DNA from: Monoplex corrugatus
Taxonomy: Eukaryota > Mollusca > Gastropoda > Littorinimorpha > Ranellidae
Direction: 5' to 3'
DNA length: 64,000 bases
Assembly (NCBI GenBank): GCA_030674185.1
Contig: CM060307.1
Span: forward strand, 59,177,981-59,241,980
In this document: positions 37,363 to 50,200 of the stretch, in pieces
How positions within the stretch are numbered: the first letter of the stretch is position 1
Layout: each line of letters begins with the position of its first letter
Notes under the pieces: model-generated
Told to the model about the DNA's origin: nothing
Databases searched by the model: none
Seen by the model: only the letters and a program-made list of their open reading frames with translations
Position numbers and translations under genes: made by a program

Positions 37363-38423
37363 ACAGCTGAATGAAAAGAAAAGAAGACCTCAATGACAAA
37401 AGAAATTTTAAGATTGATGGATGAACAAAGGAGGGTACAGAGAAATAAGGAAGAATACAACAGGATACATAAGGAAATCAGGAAGAGGTACAATGACAAA
37501 ACAGGTCTTAAGTTTATGTACAGAAACACTGAAGAAATTGCCCACATCAACAACAAATTGCACATCAACTGGTTGCCTAAAATCTAAAGATGGTATGATT
37601 ATTAGGGAATAAGAAAAAAATATTAGTTAGATGGGAAGAGTACATTAAAGACCTTTTTGATGATGACAGAAAGGAGGAACACGGCATAAGAAAGAACGCT
37701 GAAGAACGACCTATAAATAATGTTAGGGCAGTGCTGAAAAAGATGAAACCAGGAAACGTCCCATGACTAGAAAATATTACTACAGAAATAATTGAGGCTC
37801 TACATGAATATGGTATTGAAAAGGTTCTTCTAAATAAAACTTATGACAACAGAAAAATCCCTAAAGATATGTCAAAATAAATTTTCATTGCACTTCCAAA
37901 GAAAGCATGAGCTATAGAATACAACCTCCATTGAACAATCTGCTCAAATTGATAAGCCATGTGACAAAGATTCTATCAGAAAAAAATCATGATGAGAACA
38001 AGGAACAGAATCAAAACAGAAATAGCAGAAGAACAATCTGGATTTGTTGAAGGTGAAGGAACTGTTAATGCCATATGCATCCTTAGAACTCTCAAGATCA
38101 ATTCAGTTGAGTAAGGATTTATATTTATGTTTTGTTGATTACACCAAGGCTTTTGATCGGATAAGACACAAAGAACTGATCAACCAATAGGAAAGGCTCA
38201 ATGTTGATGGAAAAGATCTAAGAATACTAAGGAATGTGTATTGGGAACACCAGCAATGAGAATAGAAAAGCTCTTTTCAAAATATCAAAACAGGGGTAAG
38301 GCGGGTTGTGTTCTGTCACCAGATTTGTTTTCACTTTACAGCAAAACCATCATAAGAAACCTAGAAGAGTGCCCTAGAATAAAGGTTGGAGGAAAAATGT
38401 TAAACAATCTTCATTGTGCAGAC

Positions 38424-38925
38424 TGTTATTTTATTGTTATTTTTGTTTAAAGCCCAGTCGACTGCATAGAGCCATATCAGAGCTATAACCATTTCAATAC
38501 ATACACAATACTTCAACAGAAAAAAAAGAAAAGAAAATGAAGTACACATATCAATGCATTTGTGCACATACCTAAGGAGATGCCCCTGGCGTTGACCACT
38601 CTGTCCAATTTATCACACAGAGGATTTAAAACACATATCTGACTACAATACAAGGACACTAAAACATATATAAAAATGGGCCTAAATTACCTAGAATTGC
38701 TTCCGCATATCTCACTTCCCTTGAGCCAAAAAATGCACTTAATTATGTACCCAATTATCAATCCTAAGAGAAAGTATGTAACACCTTAGGAAGAAATGAC
38801 AGTAAGCAAAGGAGGAACAAAGAACCAAAGAGAGTGACAGAAAAGAGGAAATTTCTAACACAGAATTTCCAGAAGGTGGGGATACTATTTATACTGAACG
38901 AGCCCCCAGCATCCCCATGGGGGAT
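38424..38925 (-). mobile_element. ~0.5-kb retroposon, copy 2 (reverse), nested in LINE
   Basis: Flanked by ATTGTGCAGAC (38413-38423) and ATTATGCAGAT (38926-38936), a ~10-bp target duplication made of LINE coding sequence. Read on the - strand it starts with a GC-rich CCCCATGGGGATGC end, includes TATAAATAGTATCCCC, and ends with an A-rich tail AACAAAAATAACAATAAAAT. Same family as the copies at 6530, 52213 and 58862. Confidence 0.88.
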
Positions 38926-39694
38926 ATTATGCAGATGACACAGTTCTAACTGCAGAAAATGAAAACGACCCACAAAATCATGAGAGTATAATAGAATAGA
39001 AAGCAGAAATAAAGGGCTGAAGCTAAATAGCAAGAAGAACAAAGTCATAGTTGTCGGTAAAAAACAAGAAATCCTCTCATGCAAAATAATGGCAAATGGC
39101 AGAACATAAGGCAAGTTGATAAGTTTAAATATCTGGGAACAGTAATCTCACCAGATGGCCAGTGCACATTAGAAATAGCCAACAGTATCGGCCAAGCTAA
39201 AACAGCATTCAAGAAAATTAAAAATGTTCTTACCAACAAATGCCTATCAATTAATATCAGGAAGAAAGTTCTTTAGTGTTATATAGAAACCGATACTGTT
39301 GTACAGATGCAAAACATGGACAATCAACAAGCAAAGTCAGAACAAAATTAAGACGACCAAAATGTGGTTTCTAAGAAGAATGTTAAGAGTTCCATGGACA
39401 GCAAAGAAAACAAATGAGACAGTCTTGAAAGAAGCAAACAAAAAGAACATTATTATTGAAGAAGATTAGGAAAAGACAAGCAACATTTATAGGACATTTT
39501 ATGAGGCATGAGCACCTAATCACAACAGGAAAGCTAGAGGGAAAAGAGCACCAGGTAGACCCAGGGAGAAAATATTGGCTGGATTTGTGAAGTGGATGAA
39601 GACAGAAAGGGTGGGTGGGAGATGTACTTGCTGCAACACAAGATAGATTCATATGAAAGGCCATGATCACCAGTGCCATGCAGCAGGGCACACA

Positions 39695-39716
39695 ATGATG
39701 ATGATGACGATGATGA

Positions 39717-39750
<34 letters not shown>

Positions 39751-39788
39751 GGTGGCGGCGTTGGTGATGGTGATGATGATGATGACGA
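39695..39788 (+). repeat. (GAT)n/(GGT)n trinucleotide tract
   Basis: Simple triplet repeat at the 3' end of the LINE; probably its tail. The poly-Asp/Gly and poly-His frames are artefacts. Confidence 0.95.
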
Positions 39789-39889
39789 TGATGGTTTAAA
39801 TGCATTAAAAAATGTGCTTGAGGTGAAATCAAGAAAAGAAGGTGATAAAAAATGATGGCACTAATAAGAAATTAGCTCTTTAAACTGTC

Positions 39890-41470
39890 AAATCTCTAGG
39901 GAATAAGTATTGACAGCATTAAGAAAGTTAAAAAAAAATAACAGAAAACTGTTGGACAAAATAACATTACTGATATTGGGAAATGTTGAAACAGACTGGG
40001 GCTTGAGTTTTGGACTTTTTAAATTAGTAAATTTTTTCAATATGGTTTTTAATAAAGGTATATTTCCTGATATCTTGGCAGTCTATTGTTCTACCTTTGT
40101 TTCAGAAAGATGATTCAAACAGTCCTAATACTCACACAGGGATTTCAGTATGTGACACAAGCAGTCAGGTACACAAGACAATAATAAACAGTAGACAGCA
40201 GGAAGGAGTAGAGGAACATGTTAGAACAGGTGAACATCAAGCAGGATATAAATTAAAAGAGGTTATTCCACTATTGATCACATGTTCACATTTGTTCAGA
40301 ATCAACCATAAACTTTATGTCACTTTCACTGATTTCAAAAAAGCATTTGACTGCACAGAAGACATCTACTGTGGCCTATTCATTTGAAAAATAACATCTG
40401 ATATAAACTTTTCCTTTGTGTTAAGAGCATGTACATGAATGTTGAAGTAAGAATTAAATATGAAGTTTAACTAACAAACTAAATTAACTGTGCTCTTTCA
40501 GTAAAGCAATTTTGTTTCTTTGTTCGCAAATGAATTAAGCGTAGAAGATACCAATAAAGGAAGACATAATAATAGATTTACATAGGATTATACATGATTA
40601 CATACGACTATTTTGAACTGTTTATTTACTTCTGGCAGTTGCTGCTGCATTGCTGTTTGAAACTCCTGTTGGACTGCGGACACAGTTAATCAGTTTGAAT
40701 CATACAGAATCAAAACTACTTTTAAAAGTGAACATAAATGCAATTAATGTAGTTGCCATTAGAAAAAAGACATTATTCAGTTGTCAGAGAAAGATGGACC
40801 TTTAATGAATCAGTCATACCTGTAGTTAATGTTTACAAATATATAAGAATCTGTTTCTCTACAAGGCTGATTTTTTTTACAGCTTAGATTAGAAGGATCT
40901 TGGAAGGAGAGCAAAAACATGAGAAAATATGTGAAAACTGTGTAAGTTTAATAGTAATTCTCTTGACATGCTTTTGAAATTATGAAATTATATGGCTCAA
41001 AGATCCAACCTGCAGAGTTGCAAGGGCTTATTGATGCAGCCTGACACTATGAGAATAATTACTCTCATCTGCACTGAAAAGAATTTGGAAGTTGAAATGC
41101 AAACACTAAATGATCTCAAATATGGAAAAACAGACAGATACCCAATTCACATAAATTTTTTATTAAGCTAAGTTAGCTTTTGGTTGAGACTAACAAGGAT
41201 GGATGGTTTCAGAATACCCAGAAAAGCCTACAGATTGCTGTATGACTTAGGTGCACATGACAGAAGAAATTAGGCTTTGAATATACAATGCAAACAGTAT
41301 TAATCTGGTTACTGTTTTGTGAGGATAAATCAAGGTGTAGAGGGAATTACCTAATTTTTACCAGAATTTATGGAAAGATTTGTTGTATGCAGGTGAAAAA
41401 TAGGATTTTCATGTCAAAAACACTGAAAGATTTTAATAACATTTTGTGTGATGCCTACTGAAACATCTGT
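39890..41470 (+). mobile_element. Second LINE family, degenerate copy (RT and C-terminal part)
   Basis: RT-like pieces: NMVFNKGIFPD near 40040, then HKLYVTFTDFKKAFDC at 40309 (the catalytic A motif neighbourhood). Then after a featureless ~600 bp the C-terminal signature IPRKAYRLLYDLGAHDRRN (41215) and INQGVEGI (41326). The same C-terminal block occurs intact in frame at 63695-63850. Many stops. Confidence 0.65.
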
Positions 41471-41539
41471 TGTTGAAATCAAATAGACATTTAAATTTTG
41501 TAATATGGTTTTGTTTGTAAAATCTGGATTACTCATCAG

Positions 41540-42030
41540 TGGCCAACAGATTGGAAACTTCAAGAATTTGTGATGCTTCACAAGAGTGGCAATGTCAAAG
41601 ATTGCAACAACTACAGAATCAATGAGCTAATCAGCCATACCAGTAACATCCTGCTCATAACTATTCTCAACGGATTGAAGCCCAGGATAGAAGAACTATC
41701 TGACTGCCAAGGAGGCTACAGATCCAATAGAAGCACAACTAATATGCTCTTTGTGCTACAAACACTCAAACAGAAAATGAAAAGCACCAAAAAAAAGCTT
41801 TTGTCACCTTCACAGACTATAGCAAAGCATTTGACAAGTGTCATTCATCTCCATATGTTCAGCACAATGGTCAAAATGGGTTTTCCCAAACACATCACTG
41901 CATTAATTGCCTCATTATATATTTAGACCAAAAGGCTACAGTCAGATGGAATGATCAGAAATGTGAATTCTTCAACATCTACAGGGGCGTCAGACAAGGT
42001 TGTATCCTCTCATGAATTTTGACAACAGCT
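41540..42030 (+). mobile_element. LINE RT fragment, same family as 56110-57960
   Basis: WKLQEFVMLHKSGNVKDCNN, then YRSNRSTTNMLFVLQTLKQK and FSTMVKMGFPKHITALIASL. These parallel the RT block at 56657-57000 residue by residue with substitutions. A shift near 41925 and later stops end it. Confidence 0.75.
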
Positions 42031-42551
42031 TCAGCAAGTTCTAAACAATGTCTGCCTCAATGTTACATTTAATATTGGTGATAAAACTGTATCATTTGGA
42101 TATGATACTAGTTTAGATCAAACAATATTTCATTTTGACTCCACTGTATTCCATTCGAAAATTCAAAGTTTAGATAAGACTGGATTTTAGATTTTATTTA
42201 TCTTCTGCACAAAATGCTACATTTATCAATGTAAATATACAGAAAGGACACCACAGATTATGGTTTTAAAAGGTATTTAAAACCCGTATTTGATACAGAA
42301 AAACATATCACGAACAAATAAAAGCAATGTCAATATCCTTCTGTCCTATGGCCTGTAAAGCATATGAAAGCTTGTAAGCATTATCAGTATCTTTCTGCTG
42401 CATGACATGTTATGAATACGAAGGCATATTTTACTATAATCATGAATGTGTTTTCTATGTTTCCTCATAAAACACAAAAAATAATTATCAAAAAAATTTA
42501 AACACAACAATACAACAAACAGACACATAACAAGCTAAAACAGTATTTTAC

Positions 42552-43703
42552 CTGAGCTGACAGAACTGACAGCCAATGTTTTAAATCCACATTCATGTGA
42601 CGTTTTCAGGCAGTTGAAGACTGTTTCTGAAAGATGTCGCCGACAAACTGATTTGTCTGTATAATCATCCCAGCGTGGTCCAACAGCATGAAGCACCTTC
42701 TTGCAAGACAACAATCCCCCAGTTGTCACAGCAACATCAGTTACTTTCAAAGTCCCATGCCCTTTGATGTAGTCAGCACCTTCATTCTCCAGCTCAAACC
42801 CAGCAGCTCGAGCAATGGCATAAGCAACACCACCACCATGACTAAGGTGCTCATTGGCAGCATTAACAATGGCATCTACAGGCAGCTTTGTTATATCTGA
42901 TTTGTATGCAGATACTCTGATGCCAGACTTGGTGAAACGATCAGCCCAGATCATTCTGGGACAAGTTCCTGCATTTGTTGAGGTATGGCCCATGGAATTA
43001 GACGGAAACTGGCCAGTTTGGTTTCTCCTTGATTCTGGATTTTCACCTGCAAATCTTCTTTTGCCCCTGGATGTAACTTTGACATTTCCAAGTTTCACAT
43101 TCACCACATGCCTCGCTTTTGCAAGAGTAGTATATTCAAAACTGAAGATGAGTACCTTCCCTTGATACAAGTCAGGATAAATGAAAGCATCAACTCCTTC
43201 ATGCTTAGTGTCAAATGGCTCACCGAGTTTTGAAACTTCTTCTTTTGAAACCTGCAATTCCTCTTTTCGGAGAGAATTCATCTTGTTCAACATTTCCTGG
43301 GGTGGAGAAGAACCATGGTACTTTATTTCTCTTTTATCACTGATCTGTTCATTTACAGTAAACATTTTAACAAACTCCTCTCCCATCAGTGCTGAAAGTG
43401 CTAAATACTCTTGGTGTTCAATCACTTTGCTCCATTTCTCCTCTCTGTCCTTTCCCTCTTTCCTTGAAGCAGTACTCTGGATCTGATGAGGAGAACTTCT
43501 GACTTGATGATCAGACAAACAGATAAATTCTTTGATAGTTGCTGACACATCATCAAAATGCTCAGGCTTAAACCAAATATGTTTACGTGGGGCATTGCCT
43601 TCTTCATTTTGTATTTTCATAATCTTGCTGTCACAAAGTTTTTCTTGAAAACCTCTGTATGTAGTACAGACAGTGGTATGGAAAGGCTGCACAAAGCCTG
43701 ATT
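42552..43703 (-). CDS. Macro-RING-Deltex protein: large exon with linker and canonical macro domain
   Basis: The largest exon, 384 codons' worth, from TTGTTTCAG|AA to TCAG|GTAAAA. The first ~230 residues have no firm domain; part (AFIYPDLYQGKVLIFSFEYT then TLAKARHVVNVKLGNVKV) may be a KH-like module as in PARP14. From about residue 265 comes a clear macro domain: VDAIVNAANEHLSHGGGVAY, GHGTLKVTDVAVTTGGLLSC, KKVLHAVGPRWDD and TLAVSSVSS. It has the NAAN, GGG and HAVGPRW motifs of the ADP-ribose-binding macro domains of PARP9/PARP14. The start requires one base from upstream, whereas exon 45894-45976 ends in phase 0, so an intervening exon is probably missed. Confidence 0.93.
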
Positions 43704-43889
43704 CTGAAACAAAACAATACAAAACTGTTTCCAATTACAAATTCTGCAGGAAGAAACTGACACTCATGTACAGTACTGATAAAATAAAGGTACTAAAATG
43801 AAACAGAAAACATCAATGACAAATTTGTATTCACCAAGTCAAATTAATCAATAGTTTAACAAAAAGCTTTAACCACCAAGACAGAGAGA

Positions 43890-44215
43890 AAGAGAGGCAG
43901 ACAGACAGACAGATAGATCCTGGATATTTTTCGGATATTGGATATTTTATTCAAATAGGCTATAGCCTCTTATGAAAGAGCGTGATAAACATTTAAACAT
44001 ACAAATAATAAAAGTTCATAGTTTCAATATGTAAACATTCATGTATATGAAATAAACTTATGTTAACAATCCAACACATTCTAAATGTAAATTAGACTAA
44101 GTTTGTGATATATCCTTTTCAAGCCTGTTTCGATAAGAGAGATAGACACAGACAGACAGACAGACAAACAGACAGATAGACAATAAACTGAAACTAAGAG
44201 AGAGTGAGAGAAAGA
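43890..44215. other. Intron stretch with CAGA-rich patches
   Basis: Two short (CAGA)n tracts (about 43900-43916 and 44150-44180). Nothing else between the large exon and the LINE at 44510. Confidence 0.6.
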
Positions 44216-44509
44216 AAGAGATCAGAGGTCTTACAGAACTGGACAAAATATATCACCAGTCAGTAGTAACTACTTAAAAAAATATTGCCCTGTCATGTGT
44301 GTGTGTTTTTTTTTCAAGGATCATCGCACTAAGTTTCCTCTGTCTTCACCTTTTTTTTTTCTTTCTTATGTTCCATTTTCTATACCATGTTAAATGTGGC
44401 TATTGTTAGTAATATTGTAAGTGGCAGACAAGCATGATAGAAAATGAAAAATCTGTTATTTTTTAACATATTCTATTTCATTTCACACTGTTTTAACCAT
44501 AGTTAATTA

Positions 44510-45110
44510 GGTGACAACACTGTTGTACTCTCTGAATCAGTAAAAAACCTTGGCATTGTCCATGATCCTCAACTCTCTATGCAGAAATTCATCACCCAAA
44601 CTTGTCAATCTTGTTACCATCAACTGCGATGTTTGAGTTCTATTTGTCATTATCTTTCAATTCCAGCTGCATGTGAACTTGTGACTTCTCTGATCTTTTC
44701 TCGCATTGATTATTGTAACTCTCTGCTCTCTGGCTTGTCTGTTTCTACTGTTTTATGCCTCCAATGTATTCAGAATTCCATCTTGTCCTTCATAAAAAGA
44801 GGCATGATCATGTCACTCCCTTGCTTCACTTTCTCCATTGGCTGCCCGTTTCTCAAAGAATTTCATGCAAAATCAACACATTACGCTACAAATGTATCAA
44901 TGGTACTGATTTATCTTTGTGACCACCTCCAAATGTACATACCTGCCCAACCTCTAGTTGTCGACAAATTCTTCACTACAAATGTACAATCAGTCACCAC
45001 CCTTTTCTATGCCTGCTCCATATAACTGGAACGTTCTTCCCCCATATATTTGACAGTCACAAACACTTTCTTCCTTCAAGTCTAGCTTGAAGACAAACCT
45101 TTTTGCTAAG
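44510..45110 (+). mobile_element. CR1/jockey-like LINE 3' part
   Basis: Reads SVKNLGIVHDPQLSMQKFIT, then CQSCYHQLRCLSSICHYLSI, IFSRIDYCNSLLSGLSVST and the closing W-NVLPP...SLKTNLF in a shifted frame near 45020-45105. This is the region after the RT of LINEs whose proteins are often annotated as RNA-directed DNA polymerase from mobile element jockey-like. Frameshifts after 45025. Confidence 0.85.
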
Positions 45111-45695
45111 CAGTGACTTCCCCCTCTACATGTACACTTTTTGGCCACACTGCCCTTTTGTCCTCCCCCTTCAGTTTGCGTGTGCTTTGTGCCCTGAAGT
45201 TTTGGTCATTGTTGGGTGATTGCTTTTGTGAATGGTGTGAGTGCATGCTTCGGTTTGATTCTCATATCAAGATTTGGTGGCTTACAAACGTCATGATTAT
45301 AATTAGTATTATAACAAGAACATAACACAAATGCATCATATGACTTGGATAATGTTTGTCAAACTCTGTTGTCATCAATGACTTTAGGTCAGCTCCATCT
45401 TTGCTGAAATATGATGTCTCACAGGATTCTGTCTCAAAGCCTGTTCACTGCACTGTATATTTACAACCACTTAACTCTGGTATTAAACAATCGAACGAGC
45501 TCTACCATTTCCTTGCTGATGCCTCACAACTGCCACCACTCTCCTTTTTTGAGAGACATCTCAAGCACTGCTAGTGAAATTAAAAATAACTGAGAACATG
45601 CCATCTTGGAAAAACTGAAAATGAAACTGAACTTTGATGTTTAATGTTTTGATATTCGTGTCACATTACTAATCATTCTCTGCACGCGCTTGTTT

Positions 45696-45720
45696 GTTTG
45701 TGTGTGTGTGTGTGTGTGTG

Positions 45721-45793
<73 letters not shown>

Positions 45794-45835
45794 TGTGTGC
45801 GTGCGTGCGTGCGTGCGTGCGTGCGTACGTGTGTG
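45696..45835 (+). repeat. (TG)n/(TGCG)n microsatellite
   Basis: TG repeat grading into GCGTGCGT. On the transcribed - strand it is a CA repeat beginning about 60 bp downstream of the splice donor at 45893. Confidence 0.97.
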
Positions 45836-45893
45836 TTTTGTAAACAGGTACAAATATATAATTCTTAGGGAACAAAAAGACAATTGCACTCAC

Positions 45894-45976
45894 ATCTGAC
45901 TCCAAGCTCAGCTCTTCAGGTTTTGCCTCAATTGCTTCTTCTATCCTCTCTTCAATCCCCTTTTGTGTTCTCCGTC
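45894..45976 (-). CDS. Macro-RING-Deltex protein: small linker exon
   Basis: Between TTTCAG|GA and CAGAT|GTGAGT lie 28 codons: GRRTQKGIEERIEEAIEAKP then EELSLESD. It is charged and probably helical. The split Gly codon joins in frame with exon 51829-51907. The downstream junction does not keep frame with the exon at 43703. Confidence 0.75.
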
Positions 45977-46314
45977 CTGAAACAAGAAAACAGAAATTAC
46001 AATTGAACAAAATAAATATTACCCAAACAAATGTTTAAACAGCAGTCATTTAAGACCTTTCTCGCATTCATCAAGGTCACCAACAAACACAAGTCAGTCA
46101 CCACTGCAAATGCACTTTGATACACCATCAAATAACTGTGTCTTGAACTGTAAACTATTTGTCAGTAAACAACAAAAACCACCACCACCATAACAACAAC
46201 AACAGAGCACAACTGAAATAAACATAAAACAAAAAACTCATGAATGCAGTATGTATATCAGTTTGCCTTAGTGAAATTAAGAGTATTCATAAGGCTTAAA
46301 ATTCCCCTATACAT

Positions 46315-46505
46315 TGCCAGCATCCAATAGCTAAGTGGGTAGGACATCCGTCAGAAGGGTGACCTGGCCTTGAGACAGCTGACCAACTTGCATGCGCAGG
46401 TTGGAACCCAGGTCGGGGACAAATTTCTATTGAAAAAGAAAATGGCAACAGCAGAAACGCATCCAAGAGTCATGCTCTAGATGCAGCCTGGCCCCATTAG
46501 AGGAG
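46315..46505 (+). mobile_element. tRNA-derived SINE
   Basis: A box-like AATAGCTAAGTGGGTAGG and B box-like GGTTGGAACCC are about 60 bp apart, followed by a short unique body. The spacing and boxes fit a tRNA-derived head, but I cannot fold a functional tRNA. Confidence 0.55.
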
Positions 46506-46688
46506 ATAAGTACTGAAACACTTGCCTGAAAAGTACACCTAGCACAGAAACATGTTACACCTAGCACCTGCACACCTAGCAAAGAAACATGTTAAAAGTA
46601 CTTATTACATATGACACAGTAATACAAGAACACATATCACTAGAAATTATCAAATCAAAATGATGTAATCTATCTGGATTCAAAGATA

Positions 46689-46725
46689 ATGCACACACAA
46701 AACACACATACACAGACACACACAC

Positions 46726-46782
<57 letters not shown>

Positions 46783-46806
46783 ATACACACATCTACACAC
46801 ACACAT
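46689..46806 (-). repeat. (CA)n microsatellite
   Basis: Simple AC repeat with small interruptions at the low-coordinate edge of the 40-bp minisatellite. Confidence 0.97.
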
Positions 46807-46869
46807 GCACATATCATACAGCAAGTTTCTAGGCCAAATAAGTAAAGAATGAAATCACAAAGGAATTGA

Positions 46870-47244
46870 AAGGAAACAATCTGACAAACACCACATCCCA
46901 ACAATGCAACAAAAACAATTTGACAAAACACCAAATTCCAACAAAGCAACAAAACCAGTTTGATACAACACCACATCCCAAAAAAGAAAAAAAGAACAGT
47001 TTGACACAACACCACACCCGAAAAAGAAAAAAAAGTTTGACACAACACCACATCCAAAAAAGAAAAAAAAAACAGCTCGACATAACACCACACCCCGAAA
47101 AAGAAAAAAAGTTTGACACAACACCACATCCAAAAAAGAAAAAAAAACAGCTCGACATAACACCGCATCCCAAAAAAGAAAAAAAATACAGTCTGACACA
47201 ACACCACATCCCAACAATGAAAAAAAGTCTGATACAACACATCC

Positions 47245-47275
<31 letters not shown>

Positions 47276-50200
47276 ACCCAAAAAACCGGCAAAAGTACAG
47301 TCTGATACAATGCCACATCCCAACAAAGAAAAAGTACAGTCTGACACATCACCCACACCCCAACAAAGCAACAAGAACAGTCTGACACAACACCACATGC
47401 CAACAAAGCAAAAGAAAAGTCTGACACAACACCACATCCCAACAAAGCAACAAGAACAGTGTCACAAAACACTACATTCCAACAAAGTAACAAGAACAGT
47501 TTCTCAAAACACCATATTCCAACAAAACAAGAAGACAGTCTGACACCACACCATACTCCAACAAAGCAACGAAAACAGTCTCACAAAACAACACATTCCA
47601 ACAAAGCAACGAAAACAGTCTCACAAAACAACACATTCCAACAAAGCAACGAAAACAGTCTCACAAAACAACACATTCCAACAAAGCAACGAAAACAGTC
47701 TCACAAAACAACACAGTCCAACAAACCAACAACAAAGCAATGAGAACAGTCTCACAAAACACCATATTCCCACAAACAAACCAAAACAGTCTCACAAAAC
47801 ACCACATTCCAATAAGCGACAAGAACAGTCTGAAACAATACCATGTTCCAACAAAGCAAGGAAAACAATCTCACAAAACACCACAATCCAACAAACCATT
47901 AAGAACAATCTCACAAAACACCACAATCCAACAAACCATTAAGAACAATCTGACACAACATCACAATCCAACAAACCATTAAGAACAATCTCACAAAACA
48001 CCACAATCCAACAAACCATTAAGAACAATCTGACACAACATCACAATCCAACAAACCATTAAGACCAATCTGACACAACATCACAATCCAACCAACCATT
48101 AAGAACAATCTGACACAACATCACAATCCAACCAACCATTAAGAACAATCTGACACAACATCACAATCCAACCAACCATTAAGAACAATCTGACACAACA
48201 TCACAATCCAACAAAGCAACAAGAACAATCTGACACAACATCACAATCCAACAAAGCAACAAGAACAATCTGACACAACAACACAATCCAACAAAGCAAC
48301 AAGAACAATCTGACACAACAACACAATCTAACCAACCATTAAGAACAATCTGACACAACAACACAATCCAACAAAGCAACAAGAACAATCTGACACAACA
48401 ACACAATCTAACCAACCATTAAGAACAATCTGACACAACATCACAATCCAACAAACCATTAAGAACAATCTGACACAACAACACAATCTAACAAAGCAAC
48501 AAGAACAATCTGACAAAACACCACATTCCCATAAAGCATCAAGAACAGTCAGAAACAACACCACAATCCAACAAACCATTAAGAATAGTCTGAAACAACA
48601 CCACAATCCAACAAACCATTAAGAATAGTCTGAAACAACACCACAATCCAACAAAGCAACAAGAACAATCTGACACAACACCATAGTCCAACAAACCAAC
48701 TAAACACCATATGCCAACAAACCAACAAGAACAGTCCCACAAAACACCACGTTTCAACAAAGCAACAAGATCAGTCTCAAGAAATACCACACTCCAATAA
48801 GCAACAAGAACAGTCTGACAAAACACCACATTATGACAAAGCAACAAGAACAGTCTGACAAAAGACCATAATTGAACAGAGCAACAAGAACAGTCTGATA
48901 CAACACCACAGTCCAACAAAGCAACAAGAACAGTCTCACAAAACACCATATTCCAACAAAACAAGAAGACAGTCTGACACTACACCATACTCCAACAAAG
49001 CAACAAGAACAGTCTCACAAAACACCATATTCCAACAAAACAAGAAGACAGTCTGACACTACACCATACTCCAACAAAGCAACAAGAACAGTCTCACAAA
49101 CCCCATATTCCAACAAAACAAGAAGATAATCTGACACTACACCATACTCCAACAAACCAACAAGAACAGTCTCACAAAACACCATATTCCAACAAAACAA
49201 GAAGACAGTCTGACACTACACCATACTCCAACAAAGCAACAAGAACAGTCTCACAAAACACCATATTCCAACAAAACAAGAAGACCGTCTGACACTACAC
49301 CATACTCCAACAAAGCAACAAGAACAGTCTCACAAAAACCATATTCCCACAAAACACCATATTCCAACAAAACAAGAAGACAGTCTGATACAACACCATA
49401 CTCCAACAAAGCAACAAGAACAGTCTCACAAAACACCATATTCCAACAAAACAAGAAGACAGTCTGACACTACACCATACTCCAACAAAGCAACAAGAAC
49501 AGTCTCACAAAACACCATATTCCAACAAAACAAGAAGACAGTCTGACACTACACCATACTCCAACAAACCAACAAGAACAGTCTCACAAAACACCATATT
49601 CCAACAAAACAAGAAGACAGTCTGACACTACACCATACTCCAACAAACCAACAAGAACAGTCTCACAAAACACCATATTCCAACAAAACAAGAAGACAAT
49701 CTGACACTACACCATACTCCAACAAAGCAACAAGAACAGTCTCACAAAACACCATATTCCAACAAAACAAGAAGACAATCTGACACTACACCATACTCCA
49801 ACAAAGCAACAAGAACAGTCTCACAAAACACCATATTCCAACAAAACAAGAAGACAGTCTGATACAACACCATACTCCAACAAAGCAACAAGAACAGTCT
49901 CACAAAACACCATATTCCAACAAAACAAGAAGACAGTCTGACACTACACCATACTCCAACAAAGCAACAAGAACAGTCTCACAAAACACCATATTCCAAC
50001 AAAACAAGAAGACAATCTGACACTACATCATACTCCAACAAAGCAACAAGAACAGTCTCACAAAACACCACATTTCAACAAAACAAGAAGACAGTCTGAC
50101 ACTACACCATACTCCAACAAAGCAACAAGAACAGTCTCACAAAACACCATATTCCAACAAAACAAGAAGACAGTCTGACACTACACCATACTCCAACAAA

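Larger units (their letters stand above)
36610..39800 (+). mobile_element. L1/RTE-type LINE, near full span but degenerate, with a retroposon nested in its RT
   Basis: The + strand shows in order: endonuclease remains (FDINIIQVYAPTCTSTEEE, about 36725; SDHNPVMRRFRLKLKR at 37110), the linker (NNSKLNLGLLKTDES; VQNKFSALDDITNNEEQWI; NKEEYNRIHKEIRKR), RT pieces (FVDYTKAFD-type near 38130-38160; GCVLSPDLFSLY at 38308; YADD region) and the C-terminal part (VDKFKYLGTVISPDGQCTLE at 39115). It ends at a (GAT)n tract (39695-39790), a likely 3' tail. Stops and shifts throughout. The YADD block is split by an insertion at 38424-38925. Confidence 0.85.

Noticed and set aside
39383..39855. Poly-His / poly-Asp frames
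   Set aside because: Produced by the (GAT)n tail of the LINE.
42535..42551. Extension of the large exon frame past 42552 (residues after VSSVSSG)
   Set aside because: A GTAAAA donor follows TCAG here and the macro domain continues in frame at 35619.
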